The notes under the pieces are model-generated. The model worked only from the letters and a program-made list of their open reading frames with translations, ran no database searches and was not told the origin of the DNA. From Acanthornis magna (lineage: Eukaryota; Chordata; Aves; Passeriformes; Acanthizidae), in assembly GCA_036785705.1 (NCBI GenBank), contig JAWUZG010000001.1, positions 1,364,001 to 1,428,000 on the forward strand: 64,000 nt of DNA, written 5' to 3'. Shown in pieces: positions 26,701-35,485 of this stretch; within the stretch, counting starts at the first letter, position 1; the number at the start of each line of letters is the position of its first letter. Both the position numbers and the translations under genes were made by a program.

Positions 26701-28730
26701 AACCCATTTTGTTTACTTGCTTAATTGCGTGAGAAGGCTCTGTATGACTTGGCTCCTTCAAGAGACACCTTCTAAAGTCCTGGGGATACCCAGTGGACAT
26801 CAGTGAGGAGCTAAGGGTCACCAAATAGCAGTATCCTGTTTTCTAGGACTTCATGACTATTGTCGAAGCACAGCTGCAGGGGCTGTGATCAGTCCATTGG
26901 ACTGTTCTAATCAGGCGGCTTCACTGGCATCACCTAATGCAACAATTTTCTAATTACCATCAACCTTTAGCTTTAAAGCCTTTAAAACCCTTAATTAAAA
27001 CCCAATAATTGCTAGCAGTGAACCCATAACTTGTTGCCATCTGTATGGTATATGGGATATAATTTCTGGATTTGTTTATGGGATATAATCTCTGGATTTC
27101 TTTATGGGATATAATCTCTGGATTTGTTTGTGGAGCAGTATCTCAACATGCCTGTTCTCAGCCTGGCTCAGGTGTTCTGCGAAGACAGAGAGATGTCCTC
27201 TCCTCGATCTGACTGTCCCAGGGGACCAGGTGACCACATCTATTCATGTGTCATGGCTTTTCTGCTGGAAGTTACTGCTGCCACTGACCTGCCAGGAGCA
27301 CAGCTCCTGTGAAAACATCTTCATTTGCCTCAGGCAACATCAGCCAGGTTATTTCAGCACTGTGAGCCAGTTCTTTGAGCTTGGCAACTGATTTTCTCCC
27401 TAAAGCAGGTGAGTGATCCCAGATACCACTCCACTGGCAGTGGTGGAGATATTGTCTCTCAGTTGGACAGGTGGGTTTGTAAAACAGTGCTGGTTTGTGG
27501 CTGAATTCCCCACAAAAGGAATATGCATCCATAGTAATCAGTACTGACAACAAAGTTGTATCCTCATGGGGGAAGATGTGGATGCTCCTGGAGAGAGATT
27601 CTTCCTATTCTAGGTGGGATGGATACAGAGACACATGAAAAGTCTCACTCTTCCCACCTACTGCATGGCAGAAAATGCCAAATACAGGCAAATACTGACA
27701 TTTTGGTCACACTGGATTATCCCATATGACGTACGTACAGCAAGGCACAGGTATTCCATAGTTCCTGCATGGTATCTGTCAGGCCCACATAGGTGTCTCA
27801 GATACTACAGAGTCTCTCAGATCTGATCAAATTTAGATAACTGATGGATGCCCTAAATGACCCGAAGTCACACGTGGTATCTGATCTGTTATGGACCTGA
27901 CAGATATCAGCACAGACCTGAAGCTCAGGCTTTTATAGAATCAGAATGGTTTGGATTGGCAGGAACCCTAAAGATTATCTCATTCCACCCTCCCTGGCAT
28001 GGGCAGGGACACCTTCCACTTGAAATGGATCACAGCCTCCCAAACCACCACCCAAACTATTGCAAAAAGTTCATTGCTCTTTCAATCCCATTTCCTCAGA
28101 AAATCTAGGCCACACAATAACACAACATAACAGCCCTCACTTGCAGAATAATTTTTTTCCTTTCATTGTGAAGAAGCTTTTTAGAAGCTGAAATTCATGT
28201 GGTTTGTTTCATCCAGCACGAGTTAAAAATCAAGTACAGTAAGACCACAGGCAGAAAAAACTTTCCCCCGAGCCTGAAATAATCCGAATTACTCAGACTG
28301 GAGCGTGGCCAGGACACAGTGCGCTCACTCCCCTGTCGCTGTGAAATGCCTCCTTAGCACAGCCGTGGGGACAGAGGTGACACCGACCCCACCCGGGGCA
28401 GCAGCTCCAGCACGGGAGGGATCTCCGGGATCAGCACCTCCAGAACAGCTCCGTGCTGGCTGTAGCACCTCCCACGGAGCTGAGCTGCACGGACAGGTGG
28501 GATAAATGCATTTTTACCAGACTGCCCCGCATGTCCACACTACTGGGGAAGAGGGGACAAGCCATCCGCGGCCACCTGCTGCTCCGGGACAGCCAGCGCT
28601 CCACTCCTACCTGCTCGGCGATGCTGTAATCCGCCAGCAGCTGCTCCTCCAGGTACCTGGCCATCAGCTCCGAGTCGGGCTGTCCGGCCGAGGGCGAGAA
28701 GCCCCAGCAGAGGCACAGCCAGAGGATCAT
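11661..28730 (-). CDS. ITIH5: ITIH5, inter-alpha-trypsin inhibitor heavy chain 5 (5' part, exons 1-7)
   Basis: Seven minus-strand exons join in frame to give 325 residues: 28611-28730, 25163-25207, 20969-21132, 20102-20209, 19329-19579, 12323-12492 and 11661-11777. In order the protein shows a signal peptide (residues 1-16), a variable leader, a VIT domain (about 50-190, with the sequon NFT at 107-109 and the motif [12 protein letters not shown]), and the start of the VWA domain with the MIDAS motif DSSAS (D313, S315, S317). Family knowledge: ITIH proteins are secreted, bind hyaluronan and stabilise extracellular matrix; ITIH5 lacks the plasma bikunin partner role best known for ITIH1/2. All donors and acceptors are GT-AG. 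The start was chosen at the ATG of the signal peptide; the frame stays open upstream to another ATG at 29048 but that stretch is GC-rich 5' UTR-like sequence. The remaining VWA and C-terminal exons are not in the window. Assignment to ITIH5 rather than ITIH1/3/4 rests on the leader RVPRQ..LLQRL, GKYE..S.RPQQL and [21 protein letters not shown]. Confidence 0.93.
11778..12322 (-). other. ITIH5: ITIH5 intron 6
   Basis: A 545-bp intron. I see no repeat or other feature in it apart from a short imperfect repeat of GGATATGAAT near 11,880-11,905. Confidence 0.8.
12323..12492 (-). CDS. ITIH5: ITIH5 coding exon 6 (link between VIT and VWA)
   Basis: Encodes [41 protein letters not shown] and SVGDVQ. 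It corresponds to ITIH2 exon 8, which has FKPT..QQR and YDVNRE at the same places. Acceptor CAACAG, donor GTACTG. Confidence 0.92.
14100..14200 (+). repeat. MIR/CORE-SINE-like remnant
   Basis: Order of CCATTTAACAAGTAGGAAAA, TGGAGGCACGGAG, CTTCCCAGAGGTCAAAG and ATGCCAGGATTAGGATTCTC follows the MIR core (ccattttacagatgaggaaa, gaggcacagag, aaggtcac, gccaggattcgaac). Diverged but longer than the other remnants. Confidence 0.5.
15199..15240 (-). repeat. MIR/CORE-SINE-like remnant
   Basis: TGCCTCAATTTCCCCACCTG then TTAAATG is the reverse complement of the MIR core. Short, so low confidence. Confidence 0.35.
19329..19579 (-). CDS. ITIH5: ITIH5 coding exon 5 (VIT domain, C-terminal part)
   Basis: Encodes [15 protein letters not shown], the family signature [31 protein letters not shown] and a basic, glycine-rich tail. 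It fuses what are exons 6 and 7 in ITIH2. Acceptor TTCCAG after a T-rich tract, donor GTAAGG, ending in phase 1. Confidence 0.93.
19580..20101 (-). other. ITIH5: ITIH5 intron 4
   Basis: A 522-bp intron without recognisable repeats or genes. Confidence 0.8.
20102..20209 (-). CDS. ITIH5: ITIH5 coding exon 4 (VIT domain, ITIH5-specific basic insert)
   Basis: Encodes [17 protein letters not shown] followed by a charged Lys/Ser/Asp-rich stretch ending PASPTEG. In ITIH2 the corresponding exon is compact; the extra lysine-rich insert is a property of ITIH5. Acceptor CTCCAG, donor GTGAGT. Confidence 0.85.
20210..20968 (-). other. ITIH5: ITIH5 intron 3
   Basis: A 759-bp intron without recognisable repeats or genes. 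Confidence 0.8.
20969..21132 (-). CDS. ITIH5: ITIH5 coding exon 3 (VIT domain, N-terminal part)
   Basis: Encodes the first VIT strands, with [30 protein letters not shown] and a probable N-glycosylation sequon at N107. Acceptor CTGCAG, donor GTAAGT. The exon ends after two bases of the Met-110 codon, the same split seen in ITIH2 exon 4. Confidence 0.92.
23625..23790 (-). repeat. CR1 LINE fragment (3' end)
   Basis: Antisense CR1 tail: ATCACAGAATGGTTTGGGTT, GACCATCCAGTTCCAACTCC, GGACACCTTCCACTA, and CCTTGAACACTTCCAGGGAT. Confidence 0.9.
24216..24231 (+). repeat. Poly(A) tract
   Basis: Sixteen consecutive A residues at the edge of an AT-rich block. Confidence 0.6.
25163..25207 (-). CDS. ITIH5: ITIH5 coding exon 2 (45-nt microexon)
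   Basis: Fifteen codons, [15 protein letters not shown], bounded by TTTGCAG and GTACGT, phase 0 on both sides. It matches the basic segment RVPRQ..LLQRL that precedes the VIT domain in ITIH5. It can be skipped or retained without changing frame. Confidence 0.85.
25482..25632 (+). repeat. CR1 LINE fragment (3' end)
   Basis: Sense CR1 tail: ACATCCCTGGAAGCGTTGAA, GAAGGTGTCCCTGCCCATGG, GGAACTGGATGATCT, CCTTCCAACCCAAACCATTC. Confidence 0.88.
26241..26370 (+). repeat. Perfect pentanucleotide array (GAGAG)26
   Basis: Twenty-six uninterrupted copies of GAGAG (130 bp), purine only on this strand. GAATTC occurs immediately outside on both sides (26230-26235 and 26371-26376). In the minus-strand transcript of ITIH5 the array is a CU-rich polypyrimidine run inside intron 1. 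Confidence 0.97.
27051..27128 (+). repeat. Three tandem copies of a 26-bp unit
   Basis: Units start at 27051, 27077 and 27103. Each reads TATGGGATATAAT, then a T/C difference, then CTGGATTT. They differ at one or two bases, so the duplication is recent. Confidence 0.93.
27935..28025 (-). repeat. CR1 LINE fragment (3' end)
   Basis: Antisense: TAGAATCAGAATGGTTTGGA, AAAGATTATCTCATTCCA, GGCATGGGCAGGGACACCTT. Confidence 0.85.
28611..28730 (-). CDS. ITIH5: ITIH5 coding exon 1 (start codon, signal peptide)
   Basis: Forty codons beginning [16 protein letters not shown], a short hydrophobic secretion signal, followed by an acidic, leucine-rich leader. The donor is GTAGGA and the exon ends in phase 0. 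The start ATG lies inside a CpG-rich block, as is usual for the first exon of a vertebrate gene. Confidence 0.88.
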
Positions 28731-28773
28731 GGTGGGCGCAGGGAGCGGGGCTGCTGCCCCGCGGTGAGCGCAC

Positions 28774-28811
28774 AGCCTGTGCTGGGCTGTGCTGTGCTGT
28801 GCTGTGCTGTG
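28774..28811 (+). repeat. Pentanucleotide (GTGCT) array in the presumed ITIH5 5' UTR
   Basis: Six to seven GTGCT/GGGCT copies, beginning CTGTGCTGGGCTGTGCTGTG. It lies 44-81 bp upstream of the ITIH5 start codon, probably within the 5' UTR (read there as AGCAC repeats). Confidence 0.85.
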
Positions 28812-30200
28812 CCGCCCGGGAGCTGACAGGACACAGCGACCCACCCTCTCCTCCTCCTCCCCGCCTCGGGACCGGCCCCTTTTCCACGCAGGGCGGCTTC
28901 CCGAGCTGCGGGGGATCCCGGCAGGGCTCGCATCCCCCGGCCGGGGGTCCCCAGCAGGAGCCGCAGCCCTGCCGCGCTCGGCACCGCAGCCTGCGCCGTG
29001 TCCCCTGCGGGACAGGGGCGGTGCTGGGGGTCCCCGAGGTGGTGCCACCTGTCATTCCGGCACCAGCAGCCCCTCTCAGCGAAGGGGAGGCTGAGGGGAC
29101 ATTTCCTACGTCTGGCTGGGTGCTCAGGAAGGGCCAGGACGGTGCCCAGTGCCTCCCACCCACCGCCTTAGGGAGATCAAGGCCAGGAGATGCTCCAAGG
29201 TTGGGGCTTTCCTAAGGGGTGGTAAAACCCTCTGGTTCCACCCTCCATGAAGCAAAAGCTTCTCTAACTCTCTGTTTGGAGAGCCGTGTATGGTTTGGGA
29301 ATGCCATCCCCAGGGCAGGGCAGGGCTCCCTCCGCACCCTCACCTTGGCACCCTCCCTGACGGCAGAGATGGCCAAGACATGTCAATGTCCCCCCTCTTG
29401 GCATCCAGACTGTGTTTCTCAGCTGGACAAAGCTGGGGTGACCTCCTGCTCTTCCCTCTATTTCCCAAGGGCAGAGTCCTCTCCTCCCAGAGCAGCCCCG
29501 GGTGAAGGTGGACACCTGTGGGACAGGCTGGAATCCACCAGGGACGTTCCTGGGGTGTGGCAGTGCCAGCTGGCACCGACCCGGCAGGTCTCACCCCCAG
29601 GCATTGGGGAATTTGTATCTGCAGTGCTCACCTCAGCCCAAATCAGGCGTATTTGCGACTTTGTTTTTCTATGCCAGCATTAACTTCTCAAACCTGGCAG
29701 ATCCAAACTTCCTCTTTTTGCTTTGTTTTGTTTATTTGGTTTGGTGTTGCTTTTTACTTTTTGGCAGATGCTCTGTGCTGCATGCACAAACCTGACATGA
29801 TTCAAACCACTGTATTTCCTTTTTCCTTTCCAGCTCTGGGCCACCAGGGACTGGGACTGTTGTGGTTCATCTCCCATCCATGGCAGTAGCAGTCCAGTGG
29901 CTCAGTGTGTCTCTGGTCTTGCTGAAGCTTTGTGTCCTCCAGGTCTGGCAGGTGTTTTGGAGAAGCTCCCAATTCAGAAGGGATGAGGGCAGCTTGATAT
30001 GGAACAAAGGAAAGTCATGATCAGCACCTTTGGAGCTCCTCATTCCCAAATCAGTGGCTCAGACTTAGGCTGAAGTGACACAATGTTCACACATGAGCCC
30101 CTACTGGCATTGCCAGCAGGAGGAAAGGAACCAAAAACCTGCCCAGTCCTTTTCCCACTGGGACCAGTCCACCTCTGTCAGGTGCAAAGTCCCCTCTGTA

Positions 30201-30288
30201 GTAGCCACGTCCTCAATGGGAGCTGCAGAATTGGGCAGAATGATGCTGCTGTAGCCACATCCTCAATGGGAGCTGCAGAATTGGGCAG
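30201..30288 (+). repeat. Tandem duplication with 50-bp period
   Basis: GTAGCCACGTCCTCAATGGG at 30201 recurs at 30251 with one change, and the match runs for 38 bp in each copy before diverging. Confidence 0.92.
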
Positions 30289-32023
30289 CACTGCAGGGAA
30301 TGATGAAAGGCTGATGGACTGGAGAAGAGAAGACAGTGGCAGAAAGCTGGAGGGAGGCTGGGGCAGAATGCTTCAGACCTCCAGAGACACCTCAAATGGT
30401 TCTTCTACTGATTTGACCCCTGCCAGAAGAAAGTTGAGGGATTTTCTTCTGCTCCTCACCATTTCTAAGAGAAGAGGTCTCAACCATCCATTTGGGACTC
30501 AATGAAGACTCAAAGCAATGGTTCAGGCTGACACCTGGTTTAAGGGCACGCACAAAAGAAGTGGTATTAAGTATTTTTCATCTGTTTCCAGGTTGTTTCA
30601 GCTCCTGCATGTTTCGCCTAGCTCAGACAGAGAAGTGCATGGGAGCAGTATGGGAAATAGGACTGCAGCCTCCTGTGCCCTCACTACTGACATTAGGATT
30701 GGTCTCAGCCTGCTCTGTCCATGTTTCACTACCCTGGGGACACAGATGTATAAAAGCCTTACAGCATATGCTTAGAAATGCTGAAAACAGGTGTTTAAGC
30801 CAATACATACAGCACGGTTTTCCTCCTGTTCTGGAAAACCTGGAGGAAATGAAGACACTTCTGTAAAAGCAAGTCAAAACCAGCTTGCTAACCCTAAGGG
30901 TAACAATAGTTTCTGGCCAGGAAGGGAAGGTGTTTTCCAGTTTGAAATAACCACTGTACAGTCTGGAGGCATTTGGAATACCATCCAAATCTCACCAGCT
31001 GCTCCTCTTTGCCTCCTGCTCGGCATTTGGCCACTCTGCTTCTGCCCCTGCACCGGAGAGGAGCTGAGGGCTGGAGTGAATCAGAACAGTGAGACAGATG
31101 CTGCAACAGATCTGAGCCTAAGCACACCTGGCAAAAGGAGAATATTCAAGCCAGAACAGGATCCTCCAGCAGGTTCAGGATAACCAAGGGGCATGAGAGA
31201 GTGATCTGGGAAAAGCATTGCCCTTCCTGAAGGGATTAGGAGCAGCCAGTTTTGCTTGTGCTCCCCTCAGCAAGGGCACATGAGGACACAGCACATGGGT
31301 AAGCCCAAGGTGTGTTTTGATGTGGTTCAGATGCAGTTAGGTTTGCTGAGTGAACATTAAGCCTGGGGTCTTGATTGTTCACATCATCCCCTCAGAATAC
31401 TCTCCTGGTTTGGGGTGTGAACATGGCAGGCACTGTTCCGGGAGTGCCGCTGGAGCCCAGGACAAGAAGTTACTCAGGTGTGTTCACATCAGACATGTTT
31501 GATGCCGACTTTTGCAGGCTTAGCAAAACGAGCAGCTGTTCTTTGGATGGGGGCTCAGCAAATTAAATTTCCTGGCGTGCTTGCAGCCAGCGTGAGCAGG
31601 GACAGCAGAGAGAGAGGTGTGATCCAACAGCTGAGCTTCCACACGCATTTCACCTGGAACAGATCATCTTATAGCACAGAGTCCCTCTGTGCTGACACAA
31701 ACACTGTGGCTTCATGCAGGGTTAAATGCCCAACCAGAGCTGCCTGCACCAGCAACTAAATGTACCCAAAGCAGTAGCAAACTGTACCGTGTAGGGGCAT
31801 GCAAAGCCAGCAACTGGATCAAAAAATTGGCAAGAGTCCCAAAGGATTACGCAGGTGTAGGCATAGATAAACGTCCAGAGGTAAAATTAATTACAATGAA
31901 GTTCAGGGAATTGCATTCCCTATTTGCCTTCAGGTCTTAATCTAAGCATTCTCCTCTGAAGCATCTGGATGGGACTTGCTGATCCCCAGTTCTGACGCTA
32001 TTGGGAGGTGCCTGTGTTCCTGA

Positions 32024-32520
32024 AAGAATCACAGAATGGTTTGGGTTGGAAGGGACCATAAAGATTATCTAGTCCCAGCCCTCCTGCCATAAGCAGGAGT
32101 GAAATCACATTGCTACAGCTTGGATTTGCACACTTTCAGGGGTGGGGCATCCACATCTTCTCTGGGCAACCTGTGCCAGTGCCTCACCACCCTCTGCATA
32201 AAGATTTTGTTCCTAATATCTAATCTAAATCTCTCCTCTTTTAGTTTAAAACCATTATCCCTTGTCCCGTCACTAAATTTCTGAGTAAAAGGTCTCCCCC
32301 TTTTTTTATAAGCTCCCTGTAAGTACTGAAAGGCTGCAATAAGGTCTCTCGAGAGCCTTTTCTTCTCCAGGCTGAGCACCCCCAGCTCTGTCTCCAGGGC
32401 AGAGGTACTCCAGCCCTCAGAGCATCTCTGGTTTCCTCTGGACTTGCTCCAACAGGTCCACATTTTCCCTGTGCTGAGGACTCCAAACCTGGATGCAACA
32501 CTCCAGTTAAGGTTTCAGGA
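32024..32520 (-). repeat. CR1 LINE, long 3' fragment
   Basis: Antisense CR1 with its 3' end at 32024 (AGAATCACAGAATGGTTTGG) and continuing through TCTCTGGGCAACCTGTGCCA, CCTAATATCTAATCTAAATC, AATAAGGTCTCTCGAGAGCC, TTCTTCTCCAGGCTGAGCAC and GACTTGCTCCAACAGGTCCA. About 500 bp of continuous CR1, ending at the minisatellite. Confidence 0.92.
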
Positions 32521-32530
32521 GGGCTGGAGC

Positions 32531-32611
32531 ACCACCTCCACCACCTCCACCACCTCCACCACCTCCACCACCTCCACCACCTCCACCACCTCCACCACCT
32601 CCACCACCTCC
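32531..32611 (+). repeat. Minisatellite, nine copies of ACCACCTCC
   Basis: Nine perfect 9-bp units (81 bp). The unit equals a motif in the CR1 consensus just before CTGGGCAGCCTGTTCCA, and that CR1 sequence follows the last unit directly, so the array seems to have expanded from CR1 sequence. Confidence 0.95.
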
Positions 32612-32660
32612 CTGGGCAGCCTGTTCCAGTGCCCGACCAGAAGCATCGAGGAAACCTTTC
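32612..32660 (-). repeat. Short CR1 fragment beyond the minisatellite
   Basis: CTGGGCAGCCTGTTCCAGTG followed by CCGACCAGAAG matches the antisense CR1 segment normally found after the CCACCTCC motif. It does not continue the CR1 at 32024-32520 collinearly, so it is a second, nested or recombined copy. Confidence 0.65.
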
Positions 32661-33639
32661 CTGTATGTCCATAGATGATTTCCCAGAATGGCTGGTGTGT
32701 GTCAGGGCAGTCACACCAGGTCTGTTGCCTTTCAGGTACACCCTGTTGTTTTCTGGATCACTGGAAATTTCCAGATATGAAATTCATGATGGGAATGGCA
32801 AGTTGGTTATCTCATCAGACACAGAAACTGAGACATTTGTCTCTGGGTGCAAGCTGAACCAGCACGATTTAATTATTCTGAGGGACAGACTCTGCACAGC
32901 ACTAATTCAAAGTGGTTTGGGGTGGACAATACATGAAAACTTCCTTCCAGAGGAATCCCAGTCGTGAGAGGACAACACATGGAACAGCCCAATGGACACA
33001 CAGCATGAAACATCCTACTGAGATCCTGTCATCCTCATGAAGTTCTGGGAATGTTAACCTAAACTGATGGTAGGGCTCTGAGCATCCTCAGCACTTGTTC
33101 CTCCCATAGATTAGCTGTTGTTTCTTGAAAAGTTTCAGTTTTTTGGATCCTTTTGGAGAGTATATTTGAGCAATTTGTGCCATCTAGTGGTCACCCTAAC
33201 TTCGCGGTCTTGATATTTTTACCCCAAAAAAACCTAAACCACATTTACTGGTTGTGAGAAGACTGAAACAAGGGGTTAGAAACTTAATTTTTAAAATGAA
33301 CTTCGTGCTAAAAGGGATTTTTTAATCTTTCCAGAGCAGCAGTGATTCACTTCCTGGTCCAGAGGCACAGAAAACTCCAGAACAGCTTTAAGTTTCTGAT
33401 GAGAGAGGACTGGTCACTCGAAACTAGGGACACACATGTGGACAGGACTCATTTTATACACAAAATTCAAGATGAACTCTACCATCAAGACAGCAAGGAC
33501 TGGCTGCCCCATCCTACTGCCCTCACAGCCCTGGAGAAGCCCTGTCATAGCCCTATCTCCAATAGCACTCATGGAGGGTTTTCCCAAGCTAAAATTGAGG
33601 TAGTTAATTTAAATGCTGCCAGATTGTTTCATAAATAGT

Positions 33640-34200
33640 GAGGTCAGCAGGACAGGGCAGCGACCATGCCCCTGTATTTGTCAGTGGTGAGGCCACAACT
33701 TGAATCCTGTGTTCAGTTTTGTTCCCCTCACTACAAGAAGGAAACTGAGGAGCTGGAGCATGTCCAGGGAAGGGAGTGGAGCTGGAGAAGGGTCTGGAGC
33801 ACCAGGAGTGGCTGAGGGAGCTGGGAGAGCTCAGCCTGGAGAAAAGAAGGCTCAGGGGGGACCTTCTCACTCTTCACAACTCCCACACAGGAGGGTGCAG
33901 CCAGGCCAGGGTCGATCTCTTCTCCCCAGTAACCAGCAATAGGATGAGAGGAAATGGCCTCAGGTCTCAGGCTGAGATCTAGGTTGTATATTAGGGAAAA
34001 TTTCTCCACCAAAAGTGATGTCAAGCACTGGAGCAGGCTGCTCAGGGCAGTGGTGGAATCACTATCCCTGGAAAAGTATTCAAAAACCACATGGATGTGG
34101 AACGTGGGGACCCACTGTGGTGGACTTGGCAGTGCTGCGTTAATGGTTGGACTGGAGGGTCTAAAAGGTCTGCTCCAACCTAAATGATTCCATGATTATT
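33640..34200 (+). repeat. CR1 LINE, long 3' fragment
   Basis: Sense CR1 of about 560 bp: AGTGGTGAGGCCACAACTTG, GAGCTGGAGCATGTCCAGGG, AGCTCAGCCTGGAGAAAAGA, GGATGAGAGGAAATGGCCTC, AGCACTGGAGCAGGCTGCTC, GACTTGGCAGTGCTG, and the tail TCCAACCTAAATGATTCCAT. Confidence 0.93.
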
Positions 34201-34540
34201 GAAAAATTCTTCTCCCATCCTCTCTATTCTCCTCCTGTGCAGTCTCCTCCTCCAAACACATCACTTCCCCCACCTCTCTTGCCTGGCAGTGAGCTGAACG
34301 ACCCTGCTGGCATTTCCTTGTGAACCTCTGGATGTAAGTTCAGGTCTCAGACTGAGAAATAATCTATGGAAAAGATGGAGAAAGGATGAGTTACAGAAGA
34401 CTTGTGCCACAGAAATATTTTACTGAAACACCAAAGCGTAACATAGAGTAAGATAACAGAATATGATTAATATTATATAGAGAATATGATACAATATAAC
34501 ATACAAGATAATGCAATGCAATGTAATGTAATGGGATGTA

Positions 34541-34750
34541 AGAATAGAGTAGAATAGAATAGAATAGAATAGAATAGAATAGAATAGAATAGAATAGAAT
34601 AGAATAGAATGGAATGGAATGGAATGGAATGGAATGGAATAGAATAGACTAGAATAGAATAGAATAGAATGGAATAGAATAGAATAGAGTAGAATAGAAT
34701 AGAATAGAATAGAATAGAATAGAATAGAATAGAATAGAATAGATTAGAAT
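34541..34750 (+). repeat. Pentanucleotide (AGAAT)n array with GGAAT variants
   Basis: About 210 bp of AGAAT repeats with an internal block of GGAAT units (34610-34640) and a few single changes (AGAGT, AGACT, AGATT). The preceding 100 bp (34,440-34,540) is a degenerate AT-rich run with ATATAAC and AATGT/AATGC steps, probably an older part of the same array. It ends about 870 bp before the ITIH2 start codon. Confidence 0.93.
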
Positions 34751-35232
34751 TTTGTCTGCTGTTTTGTCCCAGGGTTCATATAGTAATTCTGTCATTTCCA
34801 TTGAAGCTGCTCAGATGTCTCCAAATATCCTTTCTTCCTGGAAAAGTGGAAGGGATATCCCAGCAACTTTTCCAGAAGCCTGCTTCCTCCCTTCTCTCCC
34901 CCTTTTGCTTTGCTGTCTCACTTTATCTCATCGCTTTAAGCATCCAAAGCAGGGAGGCCAAAAAACAGTTTCAAAAGCACCCAGGGGCCGTAGAACGCGA
35001 ATCTGAAAATATCATCAGATGTTCTCATGTAACTAATTTTGGAAAATCAGAACTATCCCACCAGCAGCTATGCTCCTTTCCCAGCAGAATGGAAAAAAGG
35101 GTATTTATGTGGGTCGGGATCCAACCCCAAGGTCTCTGCCAGCCCCTGTGGGTTGGCTGGGTGGGAGGGCCCTTGGAGAAGCCCAACATTGCTGCCTTCA
35201 CTGCACTGAGAACCCAACTTCACCTCGTTCAC

Positions 35233-35238
35233 TATAAA
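35233..35238 (+). promoter_or_regulatory. ITIH2: Candidate TATA box (distal) for ITIH2
   Basis: TATAAA in CACTATAAACAGAC, 377 bp upstream of the ITIH2 ATG. It would give a 5' UTR of about 350 nt. The same bases also fit a FOXA-type TAAACA. The motif is common by chance. Confidence 0.35.
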
Positions 35239-35442
35239 CAGACAAGCTGGGAGTGAGTTCTCGCTGAGATCTTTTGAAGTTTTTGGATACTGCAAGGTCT
35301 GTGCCTAGCAGGAAATTAGTCAAACATCACGGGAAGCTACAAAAGCAAGGAGTGAGCCTATCCAAGCCAGAGCTGTTATCGAGGGCAGAGGCGAGTGAAG
35401 ACACTATTTGGATAACCCTTGCTCAGGCACCACAGCTCAGAC

Positions 35443-35485
35443 TTGCGTTGCAAGGCAAATATTTACCTACGGCCTAAACAAAGTC
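35443..35485 (+). promoter_or_regulatory. ITIH2: Candidate liver-type promoter cluster for ITIH2
   Basis: Within about 40 bp lie a C/EBP-like TTGCGTTGCAA (35443-35453), a FOXA-like AAATATTTAC (35458-35467) and a second FOXA-like TAAACAAAG on the opposite strand sense. ITIH2 is mainly a hepatocyte gene in vertebrates, so such sites 130-170 bp before the ATG are plausible proximal promoter elements. Motif matching only. Confidence 0.45.

Larger units (their letters stand above)
25208..28610 (-). other. ITIH5: ITIH5 intron 1
   Basis: A 3.4-kb first intron. It contains two CR1 fragments, a perfect (GAGAG) array, three tandem 26-bp units and an AT-rich block with several TAATTA-type homeodomain motifs (about 26,850-27,015). 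Confidence 0.75.
28330..29120. promoter_or_regulatory. ITIH5: CpG-rich island at the ITIH5 5' end
   Basis: This block is markedly richer in G+C and CpG than anything else in the window (for example CCGCGGCCACC, CGGCCGAGGGCGAG, CCCCGGCCGGGGG). It covers coding exon 1 and about 400 bp upstream on the minus strand, and most likely holds the ITIH5 promoter. No TATA box is evident, as expected for a CpG-island promoter; the transcription start cannot be placed from sequence alone. Confidence 0.75.

Noticed and set aside
28540..29163. Long minus-strand frame (207 codons) over the ITIH5 5' end
   Set aside because: It is a shifted frame of exon 1 in GC-rich DNA where stop codons are rare.
32241..32741. 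Frame encoding Arg-Trp-Trp repeats
   Set aside because: It is the translation of the ACCACCTCC minisatellite inside CR1 sequence.
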